This document shows, piece by piece, positions 35,432-44,312 of a DNA stretch of 64,000 nt. The DNA comes from Streptomyces sp. 1222.5 (GTDB taxonomy: Bacteria > Actinomycetota > Actinomycetes > Streptomycetales > Streptomycetaceae). Under the pieces are notes generated by a model that was not told where the DNA came from, did no database searches, and saw only the letters and a list, made by a program, of their open reading frames with translations. Made by a program: the position numbers and the translations under genes. Position 1 is the stretch's first letter, and each line of letters opens with the position of its first letter. Location: positions 1,178,001-1,242,000 of the forward strand of contig NZ_FNSZ01000001.1 of assembly GCF_900105245.1 (NCBI RefSeq). Direction: 5' to 3'.

Positions 35432-36235
35432 TCAGCGTCCGGCGGCGTACGGCGCGAGCGCGCGGCGCAGCGGCTCCCAGCCGCGGGAGCGGCCGGTGCC
35501 CCGGTTGCGGGACGCGGCCAGCGGCTTCCAGAACCCGGCGCCGAGGAAGTCCTCGGGCTTGACGGCGGTGGTGCGCCCGAGGACGGACTCCGGGACCTTC
35601 TGCGGGTCGGGGACCTCGAACTCCGCGATGATGTCGTCGTAGCGGTCCTTGAGGACGGTGTTGTCCGGGTCGGCGCCGAAGACCACCAACTGGCCGGTGG
35701 GCGCGGTGTCGACGAGGACGGTCACCAGGTCGGGGCGGTGGCGCTGGAGGATCTCGATCAGCTTGTAGACGTCCCCGGTCCAGGCGTTGGTGTGCCGGTC
35801 GCGGGCGGCCTCGTCCACGTTGCGGGGCAGCATGTCGTCGAAGACGATCACGCTGGCCCAGTCCGAGTGCTTCTCGATGTTGATGAAGTCCCGCAGCGCG
35901 TACTCGAACAGGTGCATGCCGTCGATGAACGACAGGTCCAGGGTGGTGCGCTTCCAGTGGCCGAGCGGGCTGCGGTTGCGGGCGAGGTTGCGCAACGGGT
36001 GGCGTCCGCCCCGCAGATGGGCGAGCGGGTTGTCGCGGGCGAAGAAGTCGTCACTGGTGGCCTTGGCCAGGTGGACGTCGCAGCGGATCTCGCTGACCAC
36101 CTTGAAGGCGGGGTCGATCGCGATGCTGGGCACCCGGGACAGCGTCAGGCTGCGGCCGTCGTTGACGCCGATCTCCAGGTAGTTGCGGTTCGCGGTGGCC
36201 TTGTGGAGTCCCCGCAGGAACTCGTGGCGTTTCAC
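35432..36235 (-). CDS. Class I SAM-dependent methyltransferase-like protein
   Basis: 267 aa from a GTG with AAGGAG eight bases upstream. SAM-binding glycine motif YLEIGVNDGRSL (about residues 19-30), acidic LSFIDGMHLFEYALRDF and VIVFDDMLPRN match methyltransferase-24-like proteins found with glycan clusters. It may O- or N-methylate a sugar or cap a polymer. It lies directly downstream of the broken rmlA on the same strand, so it may now depend on the old rmlA promoter. Confidence 0.8.
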   Translation of the reverse strand: MKRHEFLRGLHKATANRNYLEIGVNDGRSLTLSRVPSIAIDPAFKVVSEIRCDVHLAKATSDDFFARDNPLAHLRGGRHPLRNLARNRSPLGHWKRTTLDLSFIDGMHLFEYALRDFINIEKHSDWASVIVFDDMLPRNVDEAARDRHTNAWTGDVYKLIEILQRHRPDLVTVLVDTAPTGQLVVFGADPDNTVLKDRYDDIIAEFEVPDPQKVPESVLGRTTAVKPEDFLGAGFWKPLAASRNRGTGRSRGWEPLRRALAPYAAGR

Positions 36236-36299
36236 TCGGACGTCTCCTTGCGGATCTGGGGCAGGCCCATGTGCGGGACTGAGCGGTTCCTGAACCTGG

Positions 36300-36875
36300 C
36301 TGCACCTTGCTGTGGTCCCCGAGGACGAGCCGGTGGGCGCTGGTGCCCCCGGCCGTCGGGGTGACCTCGGTGTGCCGGCCGATCAGCGAGTTCTCGATCC
36401 GGCTTACACCGTCGATGGAGGAGTCCCGCAGCACGATGGAGAACCACCATCCGGCCGGCGCCGTCCAGTTCGGCGACGCCGAAAGCACGCGGGTCAGGGA
36501 CGGGTGCGTGCGGAACTCCTCGACCGGGGACCGGATGGCACCGACGACGAAATCGTCCCCGAGGTACCTCACGAAGTCGTCGTCACCGAGGAAGTCCCGG
36601 GCGATCAGCACCGCGTGGGCGGGCCCGAGGGGCCGCTCCTGGGGGCTGCAGGTGACGTCCAGGCCGAACTTCGACCCGTCGCCGACCGCTTGCCCGATCT
36701 CCGCCGCGGTCTCGCCGACGATCATCCCGACCTCGGTGATCCCCGCCTCGGCGAGGGACTCCAATCCGTAGAACAGCACGGGCTTGGTGGCCACCGGTAC
36801 CAGCTGTGTGGCCGAGGTGTGCGTGATCGGTCGCAGGCTGGACCCGGTGCCGCCGGAGAGCACCAGAGCCTTCAT
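36300..36875 (-). pseudogene. rmlA: Glucose-1-phosphate thymidylyltransferase, internally deleted
   Basis: Starts MKALVLSGGTGSSLRPITHT and keeps about 130 N-terminal residues recognisable as long-form RmlA. It then jumps, around RVLSASPNWTAPAGWW, to the far C-terminus (FSIVLRDSSIDGV, SLIGRHTEVTP, RLVLGDHSKVQ). Roughly 160-170 codons of the usual 355 are missing. The nucleotide site GGTGTRL has also become GGTGSSL. After VQ the usual stop is gone and the frame runs on into the methyltransferase gene. It cannot be an active enzyme. Confidence 0.85.
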
Positions 36876-37022
36876 TCGCCCCACCCTAGTGGCGATCGTC
36901 CCGACAGGACCTGCGTTTGTACGACTGGATGGTCGCGCCAGGACGGCACCCGTGCCGACGGCGGGTTACCGGGCGGTGCCGGGCCCGCCGTACCCCCTCC
37001 GGCCGCTCGGCCGCCGGTCGTC

Positions 37023-37208
37023 TCAGTCGTCGCCGCGCACGATGTTGTCCTCGGCCGCCTCGCCCTGCCGGCGGGCGGCCGCGTGCTTCAGCACGGCGGG
37101 CCGGCAGGTGCGCGGTCCGCGGCCGTGACGGCGGCGGGCCTCGGCCCAGCCGGTCTCGGCGTAGGGCAGTGCGGTCCTCTCGCTGGCATGCGCGGTCACG
37201 TCATTCAT
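37023..37208 (-). CDS. Small basic hypothetical protein
   Basis: 61 aa, starting [31 protein letters not shown] and ending in an acidic IVRGDD, with AGAAGGAAG just before the ATG. A basic Arg/His-rich centre could bind nucleic acid. No domain recognised and no cysteine pair. Coding status rests on the ribosome site and the contained length, so it is uncertain. Confidence 0.45.
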   Translation of the reverse strand: MNDVTAHASERTALPYAETGWAEARRRHGRGPRTCRPAVLKHAAARRQGEAAEDNIVRGDD

Positions 37209-37281
37209 CTTCCTTCTGCACGATCGGTGTCCGGCCGGGTCCCCCGCTCGGGCGTGGGCAAACCCGGACGGACGGCGGCGG

Positions 37282-37650
37282 TCAGGTACGGCCGCCGCCA
37301 CCGCCGCCGAACGAGCCGCTCGATCCGGGGGACCAGCGAGGGCGGCTCTGGTCCTCGGCCCGCTTGCTGCCGACGTTGCCGAAGTGGTGGGGGGTGAGCC
37401 GCTCGTCGCCGTCCGCGGCCCGCGGCACCTCGTCCGGCTCCCGCATCTCCTGCACTTCGCGGACCGGTCCGGACGGCGGCACCCGGGGCTGCTCGTCGGG
37501 GCGCGGCGGTGCCGGTTCACGCTCACGCACCTTCGCACCCAGCCGGAAGGCCCAGATCAGTCCCGCGACACAGGCCAGCCCGGCGACCAGGATGAGGACG
37601 TATCCGAACACCTGAACGCCGGCGGCCGCTTCGTACATGGAAGTCGTCAT
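37282..37650 (-). CDS. DUF6479 family membrane protein
   Basis: 122 aa from [11 protein letters not shown]. One N-terminal membrane helix ([25 protein letters not shown]), then a charged Pro-rich cytoplasmic stretch containing [20 protein letters not shown] and [10 protein letters not shown], the hallmarks of DUF6479, and a Gly-rich end. The family is specific to Streptomyces and relatives, has no known function and often occurs as several copies per genome. It is divergent from the second ctaD. Confidence 0.8.
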   Translation of the reverse strand: MTTSMYEAAAGVQVFGYVLILVAGLACVAGLIWAFRLGAKVREREPAPPRPDEQPRVPPSGPVREVQEMREPDEVPRAADGDERLTPHHFGNVGSKRAEDQSRPRWSPGSSGSFGGGGGGRT

Positions 37651-37794
37651 GTGCGCCGGGTACCCGGGGCCGCGCCGAGGATGCCGGGCCGGACGGCGGT
37701 CAGCCGTTCGGCGCAACCCGCGGCCGGGCCGGGCGCGGACGTGCAGGGCGTGGCGCTGACGGGCTTCGCGGCACCGGGAGTACCGTCACCCGCG

Positions 37795-39477
37795 ATGACG
37801 GATTCGCCGCACATGTCAGAGATCGTGGAGATCACCGCCCGGTACACGGAGCCCGCTCCGCGCCCCGGCCGGACCCTCCTGCGCTGGGTGTCCACGGCCG
37901 ACCACAAGGTGATCGGCCGTCTTTACATGGTCACGGCGTTCTGCTTCTTCCTGCTGGCCGGTCTGCTCGCGCTCGCCATGCGCACCGAACTGGCCGAACC
38001 GGGTATGCAGGTGCTGAGCAAGCAGGGCTACCTGGAGTTCGTCACCATCCACGGCACGATCATGATGCTGCTGTTCGCGACGCCCATGTTCGCCGGGTTC
38101 GCCAACGCCGTCATGCCGCTCCAGATCGGGGCCCCTGACCTGGCCTTTCCGCGGCTCAACGCGCTGTCGTACTGGATGTACCTCTTCGGCGGGCTGATGG
38201 TGGTGTCGGGCTTCCTGGTGCCGGGCGGGGCCGCGGCGTTCGGCTGGTTCGCCTACGCGCCGCTGAACAGCGCCTACTACTCCCCCGGCGCGGGCGGTGA
38301 CCTGTGGACGATGGGGCTGGTCGTCTCGGGTGTGTCGACGACGCTGACCGCGGTGAACTTCATCGCGACGATCATGTGCCTGCGCGCGCCGGGCATGACG
38401 ATGTTCCGGATGCCGATCTTCACCTGGAACGTGCTGTTCACCTCGATCCTGGTGCTCCCCGCCTTCCCGGTGCTGACGGCGGCGCTGTTGGCCCTGGAGG
38501 CGGACCGGAAGTTCGGGGCGCACGTCTTCGACGCGGCGAACGGGGGGGCGCTGCTGTGGCAGCACCTGTTCTGGTTCTTCGGGCATCCCGAGGTCTACAT
38601 CGTGGCGCTGCCGTTCTTCGGGATCGTCTCGGAGATCATCCCGGTCTTCTCCCGCAAGCCCCTGTTCGGCTATGTGCCGATGATCGGGGCGACGATCGCG
38701 ATCACCATGCTCTCGGCGGTGGTGTGGGCGCACCACATGTTCGCGACCGGCGCGGTGCTGCTGCCCTTCTTCTCGATCATGTCGTTCCTGATCGCGGTGC
38801 CCACGGGCATCAAGTTCTTCGCGTGGATCGGCACGATGATGCACGGTTCGCTCTCGTTCGAGACGCCGATGCTGTGGTCGGCGGGCTTCCTGGTGTCGTT
38901 CCTGCTGGGCGGGCTGAGCGGGGTGCTGATCGCCTCGCCGCCGCTCGACTTCCATCTGACGGACTCGTACTTCATCGTGGCGCACCTGCACTACGTGCTG
39001 TTCGGCACGGTGGTGTTCGCGATGTTCGCCGGGTTCTACTTCTGGTGGCCGAAGTTCACCGGGAAGATGCTGGACGAGCGGCTCGGCAAGGTGCACTTCT
39101 GGCTGCTGTTCCCCGGGTTCCAGCTCACCTTCCTGGTGCAGCACTGGCTCGGTGAGCAGGGCATGCCGCGTCGGTACGCCGACTATCTGCCCGGGGACGG
39201 GTTCACGGCGCTGAACACGCTGTCCACGGCGGGTGCGTTCCTGCTGGGCGTCTCGACGCTGCCGTTCCTGTACAACGTCTGGCGCACCGCCGTCAGGGGC
39301 GAGAAGGTCGGCCTCGACGACCCCTGGGGCTGGGGGCGGGGCCTGGAGTGGGCGACGTCCAGTCCGCCTCCGCGGCACAACTTCGTCGCCCTGCCCCGTA
39401 TCCGGTCGGAGTCCCCCGCGTTCGACCTGCACCATCCGGGGATCGACAGCCCGCCCGGGAAGAAGGCGACGCGATGA
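37795..39477 (+). CDS. ctaD: Cytochrome c oxidase subunit I (aa3-type), paralogue 2
   Basis: 560 aa from [17 protein letters not shown]. It is closely related to the copy at 13.6 kb with a longer N-terminus. All metal ligands are present: [31 protein letters not shown] and HLHYVLFG. Its stop overlaps the start of ctaF (ATGA). Subunits II and III are not in the window, so it either replaces the main subunit I under some condition or forms an oxidase with subunits encoded elsewhere. It faces a convergent cytochrome b gene, an arrangement that suggests an alternative bc1-aa3 module. Confidence 0.95.
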   Translation: MTDSPHMSEIVEITARYTEPAPRPGRTLLRWVSTADHKVIGRLYMVTAFCFFLLAGLLALAMRTELAEPGMQVLSKQGYLEFVTIHGTIMMLLFATPMFAGFANAVMPLQIGAPDLAFPRLNALSYWMYLFGGLMVVSGFLVPGGAAAFGWFAYAPLNSAYYSPGAGGDLWTMGLVVSGVSTTLTAVNFIATIMCLRAPGMTMFRMPIFTWNVLFTSILVLPAFPVLTAALLALEADRKFGAHVFDAANGGALLWQHLFWFFGHPEVYIVALPFFGIVSEIIPVFSRKPLFGYVPMIGATIAITMLSAVVWAHHMFATGAVLLPFFSIMSFLIAVPTGIKFFAWIGTMMHGSLSFETPMLWSAGFLVSFLLGGLSGVLIASPPLDFHLTDSYFIVAHLHYVLFGTVVFAMFAGFYFWWPKFTGKMLDERLGKVHFWLLFPGFQLTFLVQHWLGEQGMPRRYADYLPGDGFTALNTLSTAGAFLLGVSTLPFLYNVWRTAVRGEKVGLDDPWGWGRGLEWATSSPPPRHNFVALPRIRSESPAFDLHHPGIDSPPGKKATR

Positions 39478-39857
39478 AGGCCGAGGCGGTGCTGTTCGGC
39501 GCCGTGGCGCTGTTCTTCGGGGGTTCCGCCGCCCTGTACGGGGTGTGGTCGGGGGATGCCACGGGCACGACCGCGCTGGTCGTCGCGTGCGGGATGGCGG
39601 CGCTCGTCGGCTTCTTCTGCCTGATCCAGTACCGGCGCCGGGGGCTGCGCCCGCAGGACCGCACCGACGCCGAAGTGGCGGACGCGGCCGGGCCGGTGGC
39701 GTTCTTCCCGGACGCGAGCGTGTGGCCGATCGTCACCGCGCTCGGCTTCGCGGTCACGGCCGGCGGGGTCGTCTACGGGCTGTGGCTGTTCCTCATCGGT
39801 CTGGGTGTTCTGGCGCGCGGGGTGTTCGGGATGGTGTTCCAGTACGCGCGCCGGTGA
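39474..39857 (+). CDS. ctaF: Cytochrome c oxidase subunit IV
   Basis: 127 aa with four membrane helices expected ([66 protein letters not shown] in two). [10 protein letters not shown] before the third helix is typical of actinobacterial CtaF. Start overlaps the ctaD stop, so the two are coupled. Its last 65 bp overlap the end of the convergent qcrB gene. Confidence 0.9.
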   Translation: MKAEAVLFGAVALFFGGSAALYGVWSGDATGTTALVVACGMAALVGFFCLIQYRRRGLRPQDRTDAEVADAAGPVAFFPDASVWPIVTALGFAVTAGGVVYGLWLFLIGLGVLARGVFGMVFQYARR

Positions 39858-41286
39858 GCGGCTTGCGGGGAGCACCCGGCCGGAAGGACTCGACGGGTTC
39901 GTGGTCGCCCTCGTAGCCGCCGGTGACGCTCTGGCGGATGTCGCCGGTGGGCACTCCCTCGGCGAGCCGCTCGCGTTCGGCCGCGGTCAGGGCCCGGCAC
40001 AGCCACCGGGTCACCAGGAACGCGAGGACCGGCGCCGCCACCAGGGCCACGCGCAGGATCCAGGTCAGGGCGTCGACGGAGACGCGGAAGACCTGGGCCA
40101 TGATGTCGTTGGCGCCGGCCAGCAGCAGCACGCCGTAGAAGACGGTGCCGCCCACGCCGAGTCCGGTGCGCACGGGGCGCTCGCGCGGCCGGTCGCACAG
40201 GTGCTGCTCGTGACGCCACTCCCCGGTGAGGCGCTGCTCGACGAAGGGGTAGGCGTAGAGCGCGGCGAACAGCAGGCCGGGCAGGACGACGGCCGGGAGC
40301 AGCACGTTCCACATGACGGTGTGCCCGGCGACGTTCGTCTCCCAGGGCGGTACCAGCCGCAGCGCCCCCTCCAGGAAGCCCACGTACCAGTCGGGCTGGG
40401 AGCCGGTGGAGACCTGGTCCGGGCGGTAGGGGCCGTAGGTCCACACCGGGTTGATCTGGGCGAGGCCGGACAGCAGCACCAGCACGCCGAACACCGTCAG
40501 GGACAGGCCGGCCGAGGTGCCGGTGAACTGCGGGTAGAGGGGCTTGCCGAGGACGTTGCGGTTGGTGCGGCCGGGACCGCGCCACTGGGTGTGCTTGAGG
40601 TGGAAGACCAGGATCAGATGGGCCGTCACCAGGGCGATGAGGGCGCCGGGGAGCAGCAGGATGTGCAGCGGGTAGAGCCGGGTGATGATGTCGTGTCCCG
40701 GGTACTCGCCGCCGAAGGCGAAGAAGGCCAGGTAGGTTCCCACCACCGGGATCGACGTCATGATGCCCTGGGCGATGCGCAGTCCGGTGCCGGAGAGCAG
40801 GTCGTCGGGGAGCGAGTAGCCGGCGAAGCCCTCGGCGAGCGAGAGCATGAACAGGGTCACCCCGATCGCCCAGTTGAGTTCGCGGGGCCGGCGAAAGGCG
40901 CCGGTGAAGAAGATCCGCAGCAGGTGCAGGCCGATCGCGGCCACGAAGACGAGCGCGGCCCAGTGATGGGTCTGCCGCATCAGCAGGCCGCCGCGCACGT
41001 CGAAGCTGATGTGCAGGGTGGAGTCGAACGCGGCCGACATCGCCACGCCCTGCAGCGGCACGTAGGAGCCCGTGTAGACGACCTCGCGCATCTCCGGCTG
41101 GAAGAAGAAGGTCAGCCACACACCGGTCAGGATCAGCACCAGCAGGCTGTAGAGGGCGATCTCGCCGAGGAAGAAGGACCAGTGCTCGGGGAACGCCTTG
41201 CGCAGCAGCGTGCCGCCTTCCAGAACGGGCAGCCGTGCGTCGGCGGCGTCGGCCAGCCGCTCGGCGCGGCGGGCCGTCCGGCTCAC
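39793..41286 (-). CDS. qcrB: Cytochrome bc1 complex cytochrome b subunit, paralogue
   Basis: 497 aa from a GTG overlapping the upstream small gene (GTGA). Haem b ligands appear as two His pairs: THHWAALVF with GLHLLRIFF, and LYPLHILLLPG with TAHLILVFHLKHTQW. The quinol site motif is PDWYVGFLEGALRLVPPWE (PDWY is the actinobacterial form of PEWY). The main qcrCAB operon normally carries qcrB next to Rieske and cytochrome c genes; neither is here, so this is an extra copy. Its C-terminal tail is basic and Pro/Thr-rich. Confidence 0.93.
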   Translation of the reverse strand: MSRTARRAERLADAADARLPVLEGGTLLRKAFPEHWSFFLGEIALYSLLVLILTGVWLTFFFQPEMREVVYTGSYVPLQGVAMSAAFDSTLHISFDVRGGLLMRQTHHWAALVFVAAIGLHLLRIFFTGAFRRPRELNWAIGVTLFMLSLAEGFAGYSLPDDLLSGTGLRIAQGIMTSIPVVGTYLAFFAFGGEYPGHDIITRLYPLHILLLPGALIALVTAHLILVFHLKHTQWRGPGRTNRNVLGKPLYPQFTGTSAGLSLTVFGVLVLLSGLAQINPVWTYGPYRPDQVSTGSQPDWYVGFLEGALRLVPPWETNVAGHTVMWNVLLPAVVLPGLLFAALYAYPFVEQRLTGEWRHEQHLCDRPRERPVRTGLGVGGTVFYGVLLLAGANDIMAQVFRVSVDALTWILRVALVAAPVLAFLVTRWLCRALTAAERERLAEGVPTGDIRQSVTGGYEGDHEPVESFRPGAPRKPLTGARTGTPSRTPRAPEHPDR

Positions 41287-41555
41287 GTGGTCTCCGTCGC
41301 CGCGGCCCGCTCCACCTCGGCCTCCACCTCGGCGCGGGGCCGGCCCGTCTGCCTGGCGTACTCGCTGACGGCGGTCTGCACGTCCCGGGCGAGGTCGCGC
41401 CAGGCGCGCAGGGCGGTCTCGTAGGTGCCCGACTGGGCGCCCGTCATCCGTCGCTCGGCCGGCGGGCCGTAGGCGTCCCGCAGTTCCTCGACCATGGTGT
41501 GGGCCGCGGCGGCCGCGCGCTGCTTCTGCACCAGTTCTTCGAAGGTGTGTGCCAC
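41283..41555 (-). CDS. Small helical protein coupled to the qcrB paralogue
   Basis: 90 aa from a GTG (VAHTFEELVQKQRAAAAAHTMVEELRDAYG); an overlapping out-of-frame ATG makes the start slightly uncertain. The protein is highly charged, almost all alpha-helical, with coiled-coil character (VSEYARQTGRPRAEVEAEVERAAATE). Its stop overlaps the qcrB start (GTGA), so the two are made together. No domain recognised. By association it may help assemble or regulate this cytochrome b. Confidence 0.65.
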   Translation of the reverse strand: MAHTFEELVQKQRAAAAAHTMVEELRDAYGPPAERRMTGAQSGTYETALRAWRDLARDVQTAVSEYARQTGRPRAEVEAEVERAAATETT

Positions 41556-41635
41556 ATCAACCGACCCTAGGCACCGCTCGCCCGATGCGCCTCCCCAGCC
41601 TGCCTGAACGGTGTCCCGACGCACCCGAGTGGGTG

Positions 41636-44089
41636 TCAGTCGGGGGCGACGAGGTCCGCCCAGACCTGCTTGCCGCCGCTGACCGGGATCGCGCCCCACG
41701 CCGCCGAGACGGCCTCCACCAGCAGGATGCCCCGGCCTCCGGTGGCCTCCCAGCCGATGCTCGCGGGCTTCATGGGGCTGCGCGGCGAGGAATCGGCGAC
41801 GGCGAGCCGCAGCCGGTGGTTGACCAGGCTCATGTCGAGCCGGACCGGGCCGCCGGTGTGCACGAGGGCGTTGGTGACGAGCTCGGAGACCACGAGCAGG
41901 GCCGCGTCGAGGGTGTCCCGCTCGACGCCCCAGGTGCGCAGGGTGCGCCGGGTGAAGCGGCGTGCGTGGCGGACCGCCTCCGGCACCCGCCACACCGTCC
42001 AGCTCTCGCGCAGCGGCCGTACCGCCATGCCGTCGAAGCGCATCAGCAGCAGGGCCACGTCGTCGCCCCGGTGGGCGCCGCTGAGCAGGGCGTCGGCGAC
42101 CTGCCCGAGGTGGGCGGGGTCCGCGGCGGCCAGCGCGCGGGCGAGCCGTTCCATGCCGACGTCGAGGTCCTCGTCGGCGGACTCCACCAGTCCGTCGGTG
42201 GTCAGCGCGAGCACCGTGCCCGGCTGGAGCCGGAGCGGGGTCATCGGGAACTCGGCCCGGCCGAGGACGCCGAGCGGCGGGCCGCCCTCGGTCTCCACGA
42301 TCGTGGTCGAGCCGTCCGGGTGGCGCAGCACGGGCTGCAGATGGCCGGCCCGTACGCACAGGGCGGTGCCCTGCTCCATGTCGAGGTCCACGTAGGCGCA
42401 GGTGGCGAAGAGGTCGGTCTCCATGTCCATCAGCAGCCGGTTGGCGTGGGAGACGACGACGTCCGGGGGGTGGCCCTCCGCGGCGTAGGCGCGCAGCGCG
42501 GTGCGCATCTGGCCCATCAGGGTGGCGGCGCCCGCGTTGTGGCCCTGGACGTCGCCGATGACGAAGGCCACGTGGTTGTCGGCGAGGGGGATGACGTCGT
42601 ACCAGTCGCCGCCGACCTCCAGGCCCGCGGTGGTGGGCAGGTAGCGGGCGACGGCGACCGCGCCGGGCAGCCGGGGCAGGCGGCGGGGCAGCAGGGTGCG
42701 CTGGAGCATGCCGACGAGTTCGTGCTCGGCGTCGAAGGCGTGGGCGCGCAGCAGGGCCTGGCCGGTCAGGCCGGCGCAGACGGTGAGCAGGGCACGTTCG
42801 TCGGGGGCGAACTCGCGCGGGCGGTCCCAGCCGATCAGGCAGGCACCGGCCATGCGGCCGCCGGCGGGCAGCGGCAGCACCGCAAGGCCGCCGGGGCCGA
42901 CGTCGGCGAGGGCGGGCTCCAGCGGGCTGCCGGCGGGCCAGATCCGGGCGCGGCCCTCGCGCAGCGCGGCCGACAGGGTGGGCATGGCGCGTACCGGGGC
43001 GTCGGGCCACTCGGTGCGCCACTCGCTGCGCCACACCTCGGGCCAGAACTCGGGTTCGGGCGGGTCGAGGACGGTGACCACGAGCCGGTCGTTCTCGAGT
43101 TCGGCGAGCGCGATCCGGTCGGCCTGCAGGGGCTTGCGCAGGGCCGCGACGACGGCGTTGCCGACGTCCTTGACGGTGCCGGCGGTGGCCAGGGCGGCGG
43201 CGAGGCGCTGCACCCGGGCCACGTCGGTGACGTCGGAGCGGAGCGTGGAGGCGTCGGCGAGGGTGCCGACGAGCCGGGCCGGGCGGCCCTTCTCGCCCGG
43301 CAGCAGCCGGCCGCGGAGCCGGAGCCACTTGGGCGAACCGGAGGGCTGCAGGATGCGGAACTCCAGCTCGCGGTCGCCGATGGACATGTGGTCGGCCTCG
43401 ACCACGGACATCAGTGCGGGCAGGTCCTCGGGGACGGTCTGCCCGAGCAGGGTCTCCACCCGGCCGTCGAAGCCGTCGCGGGCGATCCCGAAGAGGGCGA
43501 GGATCCCGTCGCCCACCTCCACCCGGCCGCTGTCCATGGCCAGGCTGAAGGTGTCCGGCGGCAGGTCGCGGCCCTCTTCGGTGGCCTCCTGCGGGGGCAC
43601 GGCGATCGCCCGGGCGATCAGCTCCAGGCAGGCACGGTCGTCGCTGCCGAACCCGCCGGGGTGCTCGCTGACGGCCAGCAGACAGCCGGAGCCGGCCGGG
43701 CCGAGCGGCACCGCGGCCAGCGAGAACTCCCCGGACGGGGTGCGCCGGGCCTCGGGGCCGCCGGCCAGTTCCGCCGGGCCCAGCCAGCGCGTACGTCCGG
43801 TGCGGTGGGCCTCGGCGACCGGGGAACCGCCCGCCGCCGGATAGCTGTCCCTGAGGCCGTACAGGGTGCGTGGCAGGCCCGCCGACTCGGCGAGGTACAG
43901 CTGGGTCGGGTCGTCGCCGGGCGTGTACACCCCGGCGAAGGACGCGGCGGCGAACACGAGGGCCTGTTCGAGGATGCGGCGGAGCCGGTCGGGGGTGACC
44001 GGCGACGCGGTGAGCGTGTCGAGGGCGGATTCGGCACGTTCCGTCCTCGTGCCGCTGATCGCAGCGCCGTCACTCACCACGTTCGCCAT
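41636..44089 (-). CDS. GAF/PAS-SpoIIE (PP2C) phosphatase with HATPase kinase domain
   Basis: 817 aa. N-terminal GAF-like region (30-170), PAS-like region (175-290, LELEFRILQPSGSPKWLRLRG type), second GAF (300-460), PP2C/SpoIIE phosphatase (480-690: GGDWYDV, FVIGDVQGHN, TTDGLVES, GDDVALLL with all metal Asp residues) and a C-terminal RsbW-like HATPase (700-817: SELVTNALVH, GRGILLVE). This composition fits a phosphatase/anti-sigma kinase controlling an anti-anti-sigma switch. It is divergent from ramC across 223 bp, so it may be tied to aerial development; that link is positional. Confidence 0.92.
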   Translation of the reverse strand: MANVVSDGAAISGTRTERAESALDTLTASPVTPDRLRRILEQALVFAAASFAGVYTPGDDPTQLYLAESAGLPRTLYGLRDSYPAAGGSPVAEAHRTGRTRWLGPAELAGGPEARRTPSGEFSLAAVPLGPAGSGCLLAVSEHPGGFGSDDRACLELIARAIAVPPQEATEEGRDLPPDTFSLAMDSGRVEVGDGILALFGIARDGFDGRVETLLGQTVPEDLPALMSVVEADHMSIGDRELEFRILQPSGSPKWLRLRGRLLPGEKGRPARLVGTLADASTLRSDVTDVARVQRLAAALATAGTVKDVGNAVVAALRKPLQADRIALAELENDRLVVTVLDPPEPEFWPEVWRSEWRTEWPDAPVRAMPTLSAALREGRARIWPAGSPLEPALADVGPGGLAVLPLPAGGRMAGACLIGWDRPREFAPDERALLTVCAGLTGQALLRAHAFDAEHELVGMLQRTLLPRRLPRLPGAVAVARYLPTTAGLEVGGDWYDVIPLADNHVAFVIGDVQGHNAGAATLMGQMRTALRAYAAEGHPPDVVVSHANRLLMDMETDLFATCAYVDLDMEQGTALCVRAGHLQPVLRHPDGSTTIVETEGGPPLGVLGRAEFPMTPLRLQPGTVLALTTDGLVESADEDLDVGMERLARALAAADPAHLGQVADALLSGAHRGDDVALLLMRFDGMAVRPLRESWTVWRVPEAVRHARRFTRRTLRTWGVERDTLDAALLVVSELVTNALVHTGGPVRLDMSLVNHRLRLAVADSSPRSPMKPASIGWEATGGRGILLVEAVSAAWGAIPVSGGKQVWADLVAPD

Positions 44090-44196
44090 TACAGCGCGTG
44101 TGAGGCTCCCGCGCAGCCCCTGTGAAGGGTCCGGGTGCCCGGCGGGCCCGCGCGCCGCCTGTTCCGGCCCCCGGGTCGAAAGCAGCCGAACACATC

Positions 44197-44277
44197 TTGA
44201 CCCGTGAGTTCCGCACGCGGATGTCGTGACAGACGTGACTGTCCGCGACCGGGTGGCCGCTGAGAGTGTCTACCCGT
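44197..44277 (+). promoter_or_regulatory. Candidate ramC promoter and ACCCG-box repeats
   Basis: TTGACC (44197-44202) and GATGTC (44220-44225) with a 17-bp spacer could be the ramC promoter. ACCCGT occurs directly repeated at 44200-44205 and 44272-44277, with inverted copies near 44172 and 44249. RamR binds repeated sites in this region in other species; the match here is by eye only. Confidence 0.35.
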
Positions 44278-44312
44278 CACCGACGAACCGCACGAGGAGG
44301 GACGGGAGGCGC

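Noticed and set aside
41549..44125. 858-codon plus-strand frame opposite the phosphatase gene
   Set aside because: Low-complexity Gly/Ala/Gln/His text without motifs, while the minus strand encodes GAF, PAS, PP2C and HATPase domains.
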